A stretch of 23,751 nt of DNA from Bacteroidota bacterium. GTDB lineage: Bacteria > Bacteroidota > Bacteroidia > UBA8524. A program made the translations under genes and the position numbers. The stretch spans positions 1 through 23,751 of the forward strand of contig DQHT01000003.1 of assembly GCA_003531115.1 (NCBI GenBank), in the 5' to 3' direction. This document shows, piece after piece, positions 15,558-23,751 of the stretch (positions within the stretch are counted from its first letter, which is position 1; each line of letters begins with the position of its first letter). A model generated the notes under the pieces. The model was not told the DNA's origin. It saw nothing but the letters and a program-made list of their open reading frames with translations, and searched no databases.

Positions 15558-18500
15558 TTAACGCACTACGAATTGAAGGGTGCTTTGAGCTCCTTCACTG
15601 TTAATAACGCGTAAGTAGTAGATCCCTTCAACTGCATTTTGCAGGTCAAGTTCCATTTCGTCAGTAGCGTTTGTTGTTGCCTCGAACGCAATAACCTGTC
15701 CGAGTGCATTTACCACCGTTAAGGTTACATCGTTAAAATCTGCACCTTCGAACTTAAGAACAAATTGTCCTTTATTCGGGTTTGGATACAGGCTCAAGGC
15801 CGCGCCAAAGGCTACGTTCGGGATTGCAGTTCTGAAAACACGCAGGGTATCTGTTTTTTCGTTGACACAGTTATCTGCGTTTTTGGTTACAAGACGGGCA
15901 ATATATAAGCCATCGAATTGGTACTGATGAATTGGATCGGAAGTGGTCGATTTTGCACCATCACCAAAGAACCATTGGTAGCTGATTCCGGCACCTGTAG
16001 CCGAAGCAAGAAACTGGAAGGTTCCATCCTGGGTCTGGGTTGAGGAGTATGTAAAATCTGCTGTAGGAATTGGAGATATACGCACATTCTGTGTGGCAGT
16101 ATCCGAACATCCACCGGCAATGGTAGCGATCATGGTTACGGTATAGGTTTGTACGGCACTATAAGTAAATGCCGTGTCTTTTGCCGTGCTGGTAACTCCA
16201 TTGTTGAAATCCCAGAAATAGGTAACCGCAGAAATATTAGAGGATGTTGTACTGTTCATGAAATCAACTTCGGTTCCATCGCAAACAACAGCCGGTACAA
16301 CAATACCTGCATTTGGTTTTTCATTCACCAGGATGGTAGTTTCAAATGAATCTGTACAGCCATTGCTGCTGTACGAACGCAATTTGAGGGTATAGGAACC
16401 AACTCCGGGATAGGTATGGCTTGGATCCACTGCAACAGAAGTATTTCCATCGCCAAAACTCCAATCATAGGTATTGCTGAATCCCGCAGGCACAATGGTA
16501 TTATTTACAAAGTCGATCTGCTGTCCCACACAAGGGGCAGAATAGGCAATACTGATCTTTGGTGCCTGAATGATCGTAACCTGGGCAGTGAACGAATCCA
16601 CACATCCAAGGTCTGTATATGCTTTCAGTTGAACATCGAATGTGCCGAAGCCAGCATAGGTATGCGTTGGATTGCTGGCAGTTGACGTTGCACTATCGCC
16701 AAAATCCCAGTGAAATCCCATCGTACCAAATGCCAGGGTGCTGGAATTGGTGAACACCACATTGTTGTTGTTGCAGGTACTTGAAGAGGACGAAGAAAAA
16801 TTCACCGCCGCCCGTGGTGCCTGGGTAACCGTTTTGCTCACCGTTTTTGAACAGCCATTCACATCAACGGTATACGATACCTGATAATTTCCGGCAACAT
16901 TATATTGATGAGAGGTGTTTTGTGCATTGTCTGTATTCCCGTCGCCAAAATCCCAGGTAAAACTTGGTGTACCTGCCGGCATAAGTGTAGTATTTGCCAA
17001 TTGAACCGCCGTGCCTTCACATGCATTTATTGCATCGAAGCTGGTTTGTGGAACAGGTTTTACAAATACTGTTTGTGTATCGTAAGCAACATATCCATAA
17101 TCGGAAGTCACTTTAAGGATTACATCATAATTTCCTGTAGTCGGGAATTTGAAGCCGGGATTTTCAAGGCTTGAAAAATTACCATTTCCGAAATTCCATT
17201 CATAACTTAATGTACCAGACAGGATCGTTGAGGTATTCGTAAAGGGGACTTCACTTCCGTCGCAGGTAGAAATAAAAGTAAAAGAAGGTTGCGGACGAGG
17301 AGCTACGTATACATATACTTCTACTATCGAATCACAACCTGTCACCAAAGAACTGATGGTTGCTGTTATCCGGTATAAACTATCTGAAGTAGCTATGGAG
17401 GGGATAAAGCGCAAACTACCATTGCTTGAACTTCCCGGAGAAAAAGTTGCTGTATCGGTGGAGGGCACTAAACTGCCATTAATCGTTTGGAAATCGATCG
17501 CAGAAATATACCAATCCGTACCGAATGTGCTGTTACTCATCCCTGTTGGAGGAGTTATTTCCAAACTGATGGTATCCCCATCTGCAACAACATGAGGTAA
17601 AGAGTTGGTTCCTGATCGGAATGTTCCCTGAAAAGGAGAGCCGGCCACTACACCTGCACCTGTTGGCAAAGGTTTTACTTCAACCTGAACGGCCTGGCGT
17701 GAACTTTCACAAAGCGGGAAATAGCTGTAATGAAGCGCTCCATTAAAAAGTCTTGGACTAAAAGTAGCACCAAAATTCATCCCTTTTCCGGCTCCTGCGG
17801 TAAGTTGAACTTCTGCATTCGAAAAGGTCTGAAGGGATGATGCTGTTGTATAGTTGATAACCGTTGAATTCGGTAATTGGATATAAAAGGCATAAGTACT
17901 TGAGGCAGGCAGGGATAATTTATTCCCTACATTGACATAAATACCAGGTCCGCCGTTGGATTGAGTGCTCACAACTGTAGTAAAGCCAAGGAGGGTCCAG
18001 GCGCCGGCATTGGTCTCAAAGCCCTGGTAGGTGCCTTGTTTATAATATACTTCCACCAGGTGAGTTCCTGCATCCATGCTCACCTCGAAGCTGTCAAGGA
18101 TAATGCTCCGGAGGGCAGTTACGTTAAACATAATTCCTGACTGTCCGTTGCCTGCTGCATAAGTACTGGTCAATGAGCTTTTTAGTGCCCCGCGACCTCC
18201 ACTTACATAATAGGTATAGTTGCCAGGTCCCGCAACGGGAGTATTAAACGGAGTACCAGATCCGATCGGAATATTGGATGAAGGACTGTCGTACCAGACT
18301 ATCGAATCAGAAGAAGCTACACCACTTGCCTGCAAGGTTACGGAACCAGCTCCGCAACGGTCTGCATTTGCCGCTGTTGGCATGGGTGGCGTTCCTAAAA
18401 AGTTGATCGTACTTGTTGCAAAAGTATCGTTGGCCAGATTTTGTTCTGTTCCCAATTCTGTGTATGCCCTGACTACTACCGAGCCACCGGCTGCTGTATT

Positions 18501-19325
18501 AAAAGGAGGAAGTATGATCGTTCCTTTCGCTCCGGGTGTCAAGGTGCCTGTAAAAGTTCCGCTAACTGTACTGTTAACGGCATTACCACCAAGGGTACCT
18601 GTTAAATTTGCATTTACTGTGAAATTACTGATGGATAATAAACCGGCATTGGCTACATCCACGATCACACTATCCATAGAACTACCACAAATACCGGAAG
18701 CAAAAGCAGCATTCAGTGTGGTTGCATCATAATCGTACAAGCCTAAAACCCGCACATTGTCAACTTGCCAATAGAATGACCAGTCGCCAACAAAACGAAA
18801 ACGTATCCGGGCACTTGCTTTATTGGATAATAAACTTGTTACATCCAGATCCTGAGAATTTGTAATTGATGTACCACCGTTGTAGCTATATACCCCGGTC
18901 CAGGCAGAACCGTCGTAAACTTCAACAATAATGCTATCGGTGCTGTTGTAAATTCCATCAAAATACTGATCAAATTGTACCCGAATGGCCGAATACCCTA
19001 CCGTGGAAAACGAAGACGACTCCAATGCAACATTTTCTGCACCACTGCCGATGGAAAAATAGTCGCTGTCGAAGGTGGCGAATCGTCCCGTTATCGGTGC
19101 CGAAAAAGTACGCCCGCCGGCGTTACTGAAGAGCCATTGGTCTACAGAAGAATCTCCTGCGATCACATTGTTTGTCCAACCCTGATTCGGCAAAGCCGGG
19201 TTCGTAGTCGGAAAGGCATCAAAGTTTTCATTGATCAGGTAAGTCTGGGCCCGGGATGAAGTCCCGCCCAATAACACGACCCCTGCAATGACGAATTTCA
19301 TCATTGGGTAAAAATCAATTCTCAT
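15558..19325 (-). CDS. T9SS-secreted multi-PKD surface protein
   Basis: This 1255-residue protein starts with a signal peptide ending near SSRA-QTY (about residue 26). An N-terminal MAM/jelly-roll-like domain follows (about 30-195; NENFDAFP, FDQYFDG, WQVDNVRV). Next are a CARDB-like stretch and an Ig-like segment (RCGAGSVTLQASG), then six PKD domains (about 677-1165), each with a WDFGDG-type core. The last 80 residues (LSLYPNPNKGQF to QSTLQFVVR) form a type A T9SS sorting domain, which directs export through the outer membrane and attachment or release there. It is probably an adhesin or matrix protein; no catalytic domain is seen. M8 or M9 (19304/19301) are possible starts that still keep the signal peptide. 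It is transcribed alone, with its own terminator. Confidence 0.93.
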   Translation of the reverse strand: MRIDFYPMMKFVIAGVVLLGGTSSRAQTYLINENFDAFPTTNPALPNQGWTNNVIAGDSSVDQWLFSNAGGRTFSAPITGRFATFDSDYFSIGSGAENVALESSSFSTVGYSAIRVQFDQYFDGIYNSTDSIIVEVYDGSAWTGVYSYNGGTSITNSQDLDVTSLLSNKASARIRFRFVGDWSFYWQVDNVRVLGLYDYDATTLNAAFASGICGSSMDSVIVDVANAGLLSISNFTVNANLTGTLGGNAVNSTVSGTFTGTLTPGAKGTIILPPFNTAAGGSVVVRAYTELGTEQNLANDTFATSTINFLGTPPMPTAANADRCGAGSVTLQASGVASSDSIVWYDSPSSNIPIGSGTPFNTPVAGPGNYTYYVSGGRGALKSSLTSTYAAGNGQSGIMFNVTALRSIILDSFEVSMDAGTHLVEVYYKQGTYQGFETNAGAWTLLGFTTVVSTQSNGGPGIYVNVGNKLSLPASSTYAFYIQLPNSTVINYTTASSLQTFSNAEVQLTAGAGKGMNFGATFSPRLFNGALHYSYFPLCESSRQAVQVEVKPLPTGAGVVAGSPFQGTFRSGTNSLPHVVADGDTISLEITPPTGMSNSTFGTDWYISAIDFQTINGSLVPSTDTATFSPGSSSNGSLRFIPSIATSDSLYRITATISSLVTGCDSIVEVYVYVAPRPQPSFTFISTCDGSEVPFTNTSTILSGTLSYEWNFGNGNFSSLENPGFKFPTTGNYDVILKVTSDYGYVAYDTQTVFVKPVPQTSFDAINACEGTAVQLANTTLMPAGTPSFTWDFGDGNTDNAQNTSHQYNVAGNYQVSYTVDVNGCSKTVSKTVTQAPRAAVNFSSSSSSTCNNNNVVFTNSSTLAFGTMGFHWDFGDSATSTASNPTHTYAGFGTFDVQLKAYTDLGCVDSFTAQVTIIQAPKISIAYSAPCVGQQIDFVNNTIVPAGFSNTYDWSFGDGNTSVAVDPSHTYPGVGSYTLKLRSYSSNGCTDSFETTILVNEKPNAGIVVPAVVCDGTEVDFMNSTTSSNISAVTYFWDFNNGVTSTAKDTAFTYSAVQTYTVTMIATIAGGCSDTATQNVRISPIPTADFTYSSTQTQDGTFQFLASATGAGISYQWFFGDGAKSTTSDPIHQYQFDGLYIARLVTKNADNCVNEKTDTLRVFRTAIPNVAFGAALSLYPNPNKGQFVLKFEGADFNDVTLTVVNALGQVIAFEATTNATDEMELDLQNAVEGIYYLRVINSEGAQSTLQFVVR

Positions 19326-19358
19326 ATTATTCTGGCTTTGGTTAGCTGTTTATTTGAA

Positions 19359-19366
19359 CAAAACTA
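19359..19366 (-). promoter_or_regulatory. -7 box TAGTTTTG for the T9SS protein gene
   Basis: Exact TAnnTTTG match on the minus strand, 33 nt before the ATG at 19325. Unlike other boxes here it leaves room for a normal short leader. Confidence 0.5.
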
Positions 19367-19373
19367 AGAAAAC

Positions 19374-19391
19374 TCAGGCATTTTAGCCTGA
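19374..19391 (-). terminator. Small hairpin TCAGGC/GCCTGA between DUF4159 and T9SS genes
   Basis: TCAGGC and GCCTGA form a 6-bp stem with loop ATTTTA, followed on the minus strand by a T-rich stretch. It may weakly terminate the DUF4159 transcript. It also lies next to the T9SS gene's promoter box, so an operator role cannot be excluded. Confidence 0.4.
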
Positions 19392-19453
19392 AAACCACCG
19401 GAAATTAACAGGTTTTTAGACAAAAGTCTGCGAAAATTTACGTGTGGCCTTCC

Positions 19454-20113
19454 TTAAGGGTTGAAAACGAAGGAGATAAGGTTTGCACCCATTTGTAAGG
19501 CCTTTTCCCGAATTTCCGGACTATCCGGATAGGTTCCCGCATCTTCCCAGCCATTTCCCAGGTCGCATTCATAAGAATAAAAGCAAAGCAAGCGGCCTTC
19601 ATAAAGGAGCCCAAAACCCTGGGCAGGGTGTCCGTCGTGCTCATGAATCTTGGGCAATCCGTTCGGGAACTTGTATTTCTGATTATAGATGGCGTGGGAA
19701 TAGGGTAGCTCTATAAAATCCAATTCAGGAAAAACCTTTTTCATCTGCGGCCGAACAAAAGGGTCAAGGCCGTAATTGTCATCGATATGCAAAAACCCAC
19801 CTGCTACCAGGTACTTACGCAGGTTTTCAGCATCTGCATCAGTCAATGAAAAAGTACCATGCCCGGTCATGTATATAAAGGGATAATTAAAGATGTCCGG
19901 ACTCCCGGGTTCTACAACCGCTTCTTCCGCACTAAGGGTAGTTCCCAGGTTTTTATTGCAATAGGAGATCAGGTTCGGCAGCGCACTTTGATTGGCATAC
20001 CAGTCACCCCCACCGCTGTATTTTAAACGTGCAATCTGAACGCCTCGCTGCGGAGAAAATGAAAGGGAAACGAATGTTAATAGCAGAATAAAAATTTGCA
20101 GACGACGTGCCAT
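19454..20113 (-). CDS. DUF4159 domain-containing exported protein
   Basis: This protein of about 219 residues starts with the signal peptide MARRLQIFILLLTFVSLSFS and is then a single DUF4159 domain. Family marks visible here are SGGGDWYANQ, TGHGTFSLTDADAENLRKYL, GGFLHIDDNYG and ELPYSHAIYN. The fold resembles class I glutamine amidotransferase/ThuA-like proteins, but the biochemical role is unknown. The longer start at 20149 would add 12 residues before the signal peptide. A perfect -7 box (TAAATTTG, 20122-20129) lies between the two ATGs, which favours 20113. It follows rsmE, an arrangement I recall as common in Bacteroidota. Likely periplasmic. Confidence 0.88.
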   Translation of the reverse strand: MARRLQIFILLLTFVSLSFSPQRGVQIARLKYSGGGDWYANQSALPNLISYCNKNLGTTLSAEEAVVEPGSPDIFNYPFIYMTGHGTFSLTDADAENLRKYLVAGGFLHIDDNYGLDPFVRPQMKKVFPELDFIELPYSHAIYNQKYKFPNGLPKIHEHDGHPAQGFGLLYEGRLLCFYSYECDLGNGWEDAGTYPDSPEIREKALQMGANLISFVFNP

Positions 20114-20121
20114 ATTCGAAA

Positions 20122-20129
20122 CAAATTTA
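20122..20129 (-). promoter_or_regulatory. -7 box TAAATTTG for the DUF4159 gene
   Basis: Exact TAnnTTTG match on the minus strand, 8 nt before ATG 20113 and downstream of the alternative ATG 20149. It suggests the gene can be expressed apart from rsmE. Confidence 0.55.
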
Positions 20130-20160
20130 GGAAAACTATCGGGGTGCAAATAGAATCCAC

Positions 20161-20850
20161 TTATAAAAAGTTAAGGCCCACGACACCAGCTAAAGCAGCC
20201 GTTTCTGTTCTGAGTCGCTTATTCCCCAGGGATAGGCCTATCCATCCTGCCGACTTGGCCAGCATATATTCGTCTTCAGTAAAATCACCCTCGGGACCAA
20301 TCATTAAATGAACCTGCTCCTTCAATGAGGTTTGTTTGTTCAATACGCTTTCTGCATCCTTGCATACTGCTATAAACCCCTGCATCGGGTGCACACTTTG
20401 CAGGTAGTTTTTGAAAGGGACAATATCATTCAATTCCGGAAAATGCCAGGTCAGAGACTGTTTGCAGGCTGCCAGAGCAATTTTCTCCAAACGTTCCATA
20501 TTCACCTGTTTACGTTCCGAATGCTCACAGCGTATAAAACTCAGTGAACTCAGGCCAATCTCTATGCTCTTTTCGAGTAACCATTCCATGCGGTCCATAT
20601 TTTTTGTGGGAGCTACCACCAGGTGAATTTCCTTTTCAGGTTTGGGGTAGGTTTTGGTTTCCTGTATCTCAAGTTCTGTTTCTTTTTTGTTCACCTTATT
20701 GATCAAAGCCTTAAAAAGATTTCCCTTTCCATCGATCACGTGTAAAACATCCCCCGGAACCTTTCTCAAAACGGAGATCGCGTGACGTGTTTCTTCTTCA
20801 TTCAGAATGATCCGGCTGTTTTCTATACGAGAACTGTAAAATAGTTGCAC
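20161..20850 (-). CDS. rsmE: 16S rRNA (uracil-1498-N3)-methyltransferase
   Basis: This protein of about 229 residues belongs to the RsmE SPOUT family, which methylates N3 of U1498 in 16S rRNA with S-adenosylmethionine. The N-terminal PUA-like domain (LFYSSRI, HAISVLRKVPGD) is followed by a SPOUT domain ending in the knot motifs MIGPEGDFTEDE and LSLGNKRLRTETAAL. Family members begin with a short xxLFYxxxI stretch, which fits the GTG codon at 20850 (VQLFYSSRI). A longer ATG frame from 20955 adds 35 residues unlike the family and would read through the perfect -7 box TATCTTTG (20855-20862). That box ends 4 nt before the GTG. The start of the divergent AlkD-like gene lies 26 bp away. Confidence 0.93.
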   Translation of the reverse strand: MQLFYSSRIENSRIILNEEETRHAISVLRKVPGDVLHVIDGKGNLFKALINKVNKKETELEIQETKTYPKPEKEIHLVVAPTKNMDRMEWLLEKSIEIGLSSLSFIRCEHSERKQVNMERLEKIALAACKQSLTWHFPELNDIVPFKNYLQSVHPMQGFIAVCKDAESVLNKQTSLKEQVHLMIGPEGDFTEDEYMLAKSAGWIGLSLGNKRLRTETAALAGVVGLNFL

Positions 20851-20854
20851 CCGA

Positions 20855-20862
20855 CAAAGATA
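20855..20862 (-). promoter_or_regulatory. -7 box TATCTTTG for rsmE
   Basis: Exact TAnnTTTG match on the minus strand, ending 4 nt before the GTG start at 20850. The mRNA should begin at or beside the start codon. Confidence 0.6.
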
Positions 20863-20876
20863 AGCGTAGGTCAGGA

Positions 20877-21581
20877 ATGAAAAAGAAGCTTCAGAATTCC
20901 GTAATTCGCGACATGAAGGATCCGATCGAAGCTTTTGTAATCGCACTGAAAACACAGGCGTCTCCCGAAAAAAAACCAGCCATGGAGGCCTATATGAAGG
21001 AGCGATTTTCCTTTTTAGGGGTGATGAATACGGAAAGAAAAGCCATTCAAAAAGCCTATTTCCCTGTATGGAAAAAAGACAAATCTCTGGACCCTGTGGA
21101 GCTCGCTCAGCTTCTATGGAAGCAACCTTTCCGTGAGTTTCAATATGCTGCCATGGATTGGATGAAGGCCACTTCTTTATGGAAATACCCGGGTAGCATT
21201 CGTCATTTTGAAAGCTGGGTTTTAGACCGGAGTTGGTGGGACAGTGTCGATTTTATCGCCAGCACCTGCATGGGCGGCTACTTTCTCAACTACCCTGCTG
21301 AACGTGATGCCTGGATAGAAAAATGGAACAGCAGTCCCGATTTTTGGCTTAACCGATGTGCCCTTCTTTTCCAGCTGAAATACAAAAACCAGGTCGATAC
21401 AGATCTGCTCTTCGCAATTATCGATACCCACAAAGACCAAAAGGAATTTTTTATCCGAAAAGCGATCGGATGGGCATTGCGTGAATTGAGCAAAACGCAA
21501 CCCGGTTTAGTGAAGGATTATCTCGAACGAACACAATTATCGGGACTAAGTATTCGGGAAGCCACTAAATATCTCGTATGA
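20877..21581 (+). CDS. AlkD-like DNA alkylation repair glycosylase (HEAT-like)
   Basis: This 234-residue all-helical protein belongs to the AlkD/AlkC family of HEAT-like DNA glycosylases, which excise N3- and N7-alkylated purines without flipping the base. W121 and D125 in SWWDSVD and W199 in KAIGWALRE have the same spacing (4 and 78 residues) as the active-site W109, D113 and W187 of Bacillus cereus AlkD, as I remember them. The N-terminal RFSFLGV (43-49) is also typical. M13 (20913, MKDPIEAF) is an alternative start, supported by family length and a weak TAATTCG 4 nt before it. It is cytoplasmic, divergent from rsmE, and ends beside a long hairpin shared with the M13 peptidase gene. Confidence 0.9.
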   Translation: MKKKLQNSVIRDMKDPIEAFVIALKTQASPEKKPAMEAYMKERFSFLGVMNTERKAIQKAYFPVWKKDKSLDPVELAQLLWKQPFREFQYAAMDWMKATSLWKYPGSIRHFESWVLDRSWWDSVDFIASTCMGGYFLNYPAERDAWIEKWNSSPDFWLNRCALLFQLKYKNQVDTDLLFAIIDTHKDQKEFFIRKAIGWALRELSKTQPGLVKDYLERTQLSGLSIREATKYLV

Positions 21582-21643
21582 GTGTTCAGTGTTCAGTGAG
21601 TATCGTTTTCATACTGAAAACTGAACACTGAAAACTGAACACT
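21581..21643. terminator. Long hairpin between convergent genes, made of dispersed repeats
   Basis: AGTGTTCAGTGTTCAGT (21581-21597) pairs with the mirrored repeat at 21627-21643 with one mismatch. An alternative inner pairing adds GTAT/ATAC around 21599-21614. The right arm carries the CTGAAAACTGAACACTG-type repeat also found at 3217-3239. It lies exactly between the stops of the AlkD-like and M13 genes, so it probably terminates both. Confidence 0.65.
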
Positions 21644-21648
21644 TAAAT

Positions 21649-23700
21649 CTACCAAATAACTACCCGCCTCGTTTCATCAGTCACCACCATAGGCATATCC
21701 TCTTTGCAGGCAAAGGCTTCCCAAAATTCGGGGAGGTTGCTCAAGGGACCCAGTACACGGAATTTGCCAGGCGAATGCGGGTCTGTGATGATCCGGTTTC
21801 GCAATTCCTTTTCAGCAATATTTTGTGCCCAAACCTGAGCCCATCCCAGGAAGAAACGCTGTTTCCAGGTAAATCCGTCAAGAGATGTTCCTTTTGGAGC
21901 TTTGTTGCCATAATGTTTTTGCAAAGCATAGTAGGCCAGGGTAAGTCCGGCCAGATCCGCAATATTTTCGCCCTGAGTCAGGCTACCATTAATATGTACA
22001 CCGTCAAGCACCTGATAATTTTCAAACTGTGCCACGATCTTTTGGGTACGTTCGGTAAACCTTACACGGTCACCTTCCGTCCACCAGTTATTTAAATTAC
22101 CCTCCGCGTCGAATTTGGATCCCTTATCATCAAAGCCATGTGAAAATTCATGACCGATCACTGCCCCGATGCCGCCATAATTTAAGGCGTCCTCGGCATT
22201 CGGGTCATAAAAAGGCGGCTGAAGGATTCCGGCAGGAAAAACGATCTCATTTTTTCCGGAAGAATAATACGCATTTACAGTTTGCGGGGTCATTCCCCAT
22301 TCCCCTTTGTCAACGGGTTTTCCCAGTTTATCCATCATTCTGCGGTAATTAAACTGGTGAATGGCAATATCGTTTGCAAAGAGGTTACCGGCATTGACAT
22401 CCAAACCGGAATAATCCCGCCATTTGTCGGGATACCCGATCTTATACTTGAAGGCGTTGAGTTTTTCAAGCGCCTTTCCTTTGGTGGTATCGCTCATCCA
22501 GTCGAGACCCGCAATTCGTTCACGAAAAACGTCTCTGATCTCCTCCACCATGAGGCTTACCTGTTTTTTGGCGTCTTCTGAAAAATGCTCCTTCACAAAA
22601 AGCTGGCCCACCAGTTCTCCCAAATTTCCATTCACCTTTTTAACGGCACGTTCTTTAAACGGCTTCATTTCAGCCGTTCCCTTCAATACTCCGGCATAAA
22701 AGGCAAACTGGTCTGCCTCAATCTGTAAACTGAGTACTCCCGAAAAACTGCTGATCAATTCCCAGCGCAGGTAGTTTTTCCAAACTTCGATCGGATGATT
22801 TTTCCATATTTCTATGGCATTGGCCAGGTAATCAGGCTGAGCAACGATGATATGCTGCCATTCAGGCATCGCGCTTTTTGCGAAATACGATTTCCAGTCT
22901 ATCCCGTTATAGGTTTTTAAAAATTCGTCGTAATGATACTTATTGTAAGTTTTATCTGGGTCCCTCCGCTCGGTGCGCGACATAGAAACCAGTGCCAGTT
23001 CTTTTTCCAGTTCGAAAATTTCCTTTGCCGCTGCCTTCTGGTCTTTTTCATCCACCCGGATTTTATCCAGCATTTTTCCCACATGCAGCACATAGGCTTC
23101 TTGTATGGCCCTGTTTTCGACATTGTCTTTTAAATAATAATCAACATCAGGAAGATGGAGCCCGCTTTGCGAAAGATGCAAACGGTTTTCATTGCTGTTT
23201 TTCGCGTCACTGCCTACGTAGAAGGAGAAAAAAGTCCCAATTCCTTCCTGCTGCCAGGAAGCCATCAGGTCCATCAGCGCTTGTTTATCACTGCATAACT
23301 CGATAGCATCAAGATAGGGTTGGATCGGTTCAATTCCCTTCGCATTTCGTGAAGCGCTGTCTAAAACGGTTTTATAATAGTCTTTGACCTGCTGTTCAGG
23401 ACTGCCATTTACGGCCTTAACCTGACCGGTATTGAGGCGGTCGAGTATTGTCTCCACCCGTTCTTCATTTTGTTTTGCGAGGATATTGAACACAGCCCAA
23501 CGACTTTCTGTTGAAGGAATAGGATTCCTTTTTTGCCATCCCCCTATTGCATAGGTGTAAAAATCGGCACATGGATTAACAGAGGTATCCAGGTTTTCTT
23601 TGTTATACCCCTTTTTTTCACCAAGCTGGTTGAAGCCATATAAGGCTAAGATCACCACAGAAACACCCGCAAAAACTGCGCGCCTTGACATTTTTTTCAT
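21649..23700 (-). CDS. M13-family zinc metallopeptidase (neprilysin/PepO-like)
   Basis: This 683-residue enzyme has the full M13 layout: an N-terminal signal or anchor helix (about 6-25), the M13 N-domain (about 38-420; NPCADFYTYAIGGW) and the catalytic domain. HEFSH (517-521) gives two zinc-binding histidines and the catalytic Glu. ENIAD (578-582) gives the third zinc ligand E578 plus D582. NAYYS (476-480) is the substrate-binding motif. It should cleave short peptides in the periplasm or at the surface. The family usually ends in CxxW; here the end is RRVVIW, keeping the Trp but lacking the Cys. M4 (23691) is an alternative start. The last 51 bases of the window (23701-23751) hold its upstream region without a clear box. 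Confidence 0.94.
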   Translation of the reverse strand: MKKMSRRAVFAGVSVVILALYGFNQLGEKKGYNKENLDTSVNPCADFYTYAIGGWQKRNPIPSTESRWAVFNILAKQNEERVETILDRLNTGQVKAVNGSPEQQVKDYYKTVLDSASRNAKGIEPIQPYLDAIELCSDKQALMDLMASWQQEGIGTFFSFYVGSDAKNSNENRLHLSQSGLHLPDVDYYLKDNVENRAIQEAYVLHVGKMLDKIRVDEKDQKAAAKEIFELEKELALVSMSRTERRDPDKTYNKYHYDEFLKTYNGIDWKSYFAKSAMPEWQHIIVAQPDYLANAIEIWKNHPIEVWKNYLRWELISSFSGVLSLQIEADQFAFYAGVLKGTAEMKPFKERAVKKVNGNLGELVGQLFVKEHFSEDAKKQVSLMVEEIRDVFRERIAGLDWMSDTTKGKALEKLNAFKYKIGYPDKWRDYSGLDVNAGNLFANDIAIHQFNYRRMMDKLGKPVDKGEWGMTPQTVNAYYSSGKNEIVFPAGILQPPFYDPNAEDALNYGGIGAVIGHEFSHGFDDKGSKFDAEGNLNNWWTEGDRVRFTERTQKIVAQFENYQVLDGVHINGSLTQGENIADLAGLTLAYYALQKHYGNKAPKGTSLDGFTWKQRFFLGWAQVWAQNIAEKELRNRIITDPHSPGKFRVLGPLSNLPEFWEAFACKEDMPMVVTDETRRVVIW

Positions 23701-23751
23701 CGCGGCAATTTAGCGATTGGCGGTCAATTCACAATCTTATCTGCGCAATAG

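Noticed and set aside
18220..18732. 170-codon open frame on the plus strand
   Set aside because: It is antisense to the T9SS surface protein; the long open frame reflects low-complexity codon composition there.

Overview
The window comes from the chromosome of a member of the phylum Bacteroidota; family and genus cannot be fixed from sequence alone. Three things support this. The 1255-residue surface protein at 15558-19325 ends in a type IX secretion (T9SS) type A sorting domain behind PKD repeats. Several genes carry the Bacteroidota -7 promoter box TAnnTTTG just in front of the start codon. Intergenic DNA holds short dispersed repeats of the kind seen in this phylum.

Layout. 1-550 is non-coding and repeat-rich: a 17-bp perfect hairpin, an imperfect inverted repeat, and six tandem 11-bp units. 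About 565-1811 is a complete IS110-family insertion sequence. Its 5' non-coding end folds into two stem-loop domains, and I can match all four guide segments of a bridge RNA to the element ends and to the host flanks. These matches place both ends at a duplicated CT core, inside a REP-like host palindrome that the element has split. 1915-9623 is a run of minus-strand genes: a PLP-dependent decarboxylase, an MCE/MlaD protein, a MacB-type ABC permease, and a tightly coupled set of aminotransferase, heptose-7-phosphate kinase (rfaE1) and TrkH-type potassium transporter. 9937-14629 is a plus-strand run: clpB, a double-GNAT acetyltransferase and two paralogous Cys-rich lipoproteins. 14626-20850 is minus-strand: an MBL-fold hydrolase, the T9SS surface protein, a DUF4159 protein and rsmE. 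An AlkD-like DNA glycosylase is divergent from rsmE and convergent with an M13 metallopeptidase (21649-23700).

How it fits together. Most genes are housekeeping or envelope functions: LPS heptose, K+ uptake, lipid or solute transport, surface adhesion, protein disaggregation and DNA repair. The IS110 element is the only clearly mobile item. Its bridge RNA explains why it sits where it does.

A second theme is promoter placement. Several -7 boxes lie exactly 4 nt (others 5-9 nt) before the start codon, which predicts leaderless or almost leaderless mRNAs. These boxes also help to choose starts for rsmE (GTG), the DUF4159 gene and the MBL hydrolase. No tRNA, rRNA or CRISPR array was seen.
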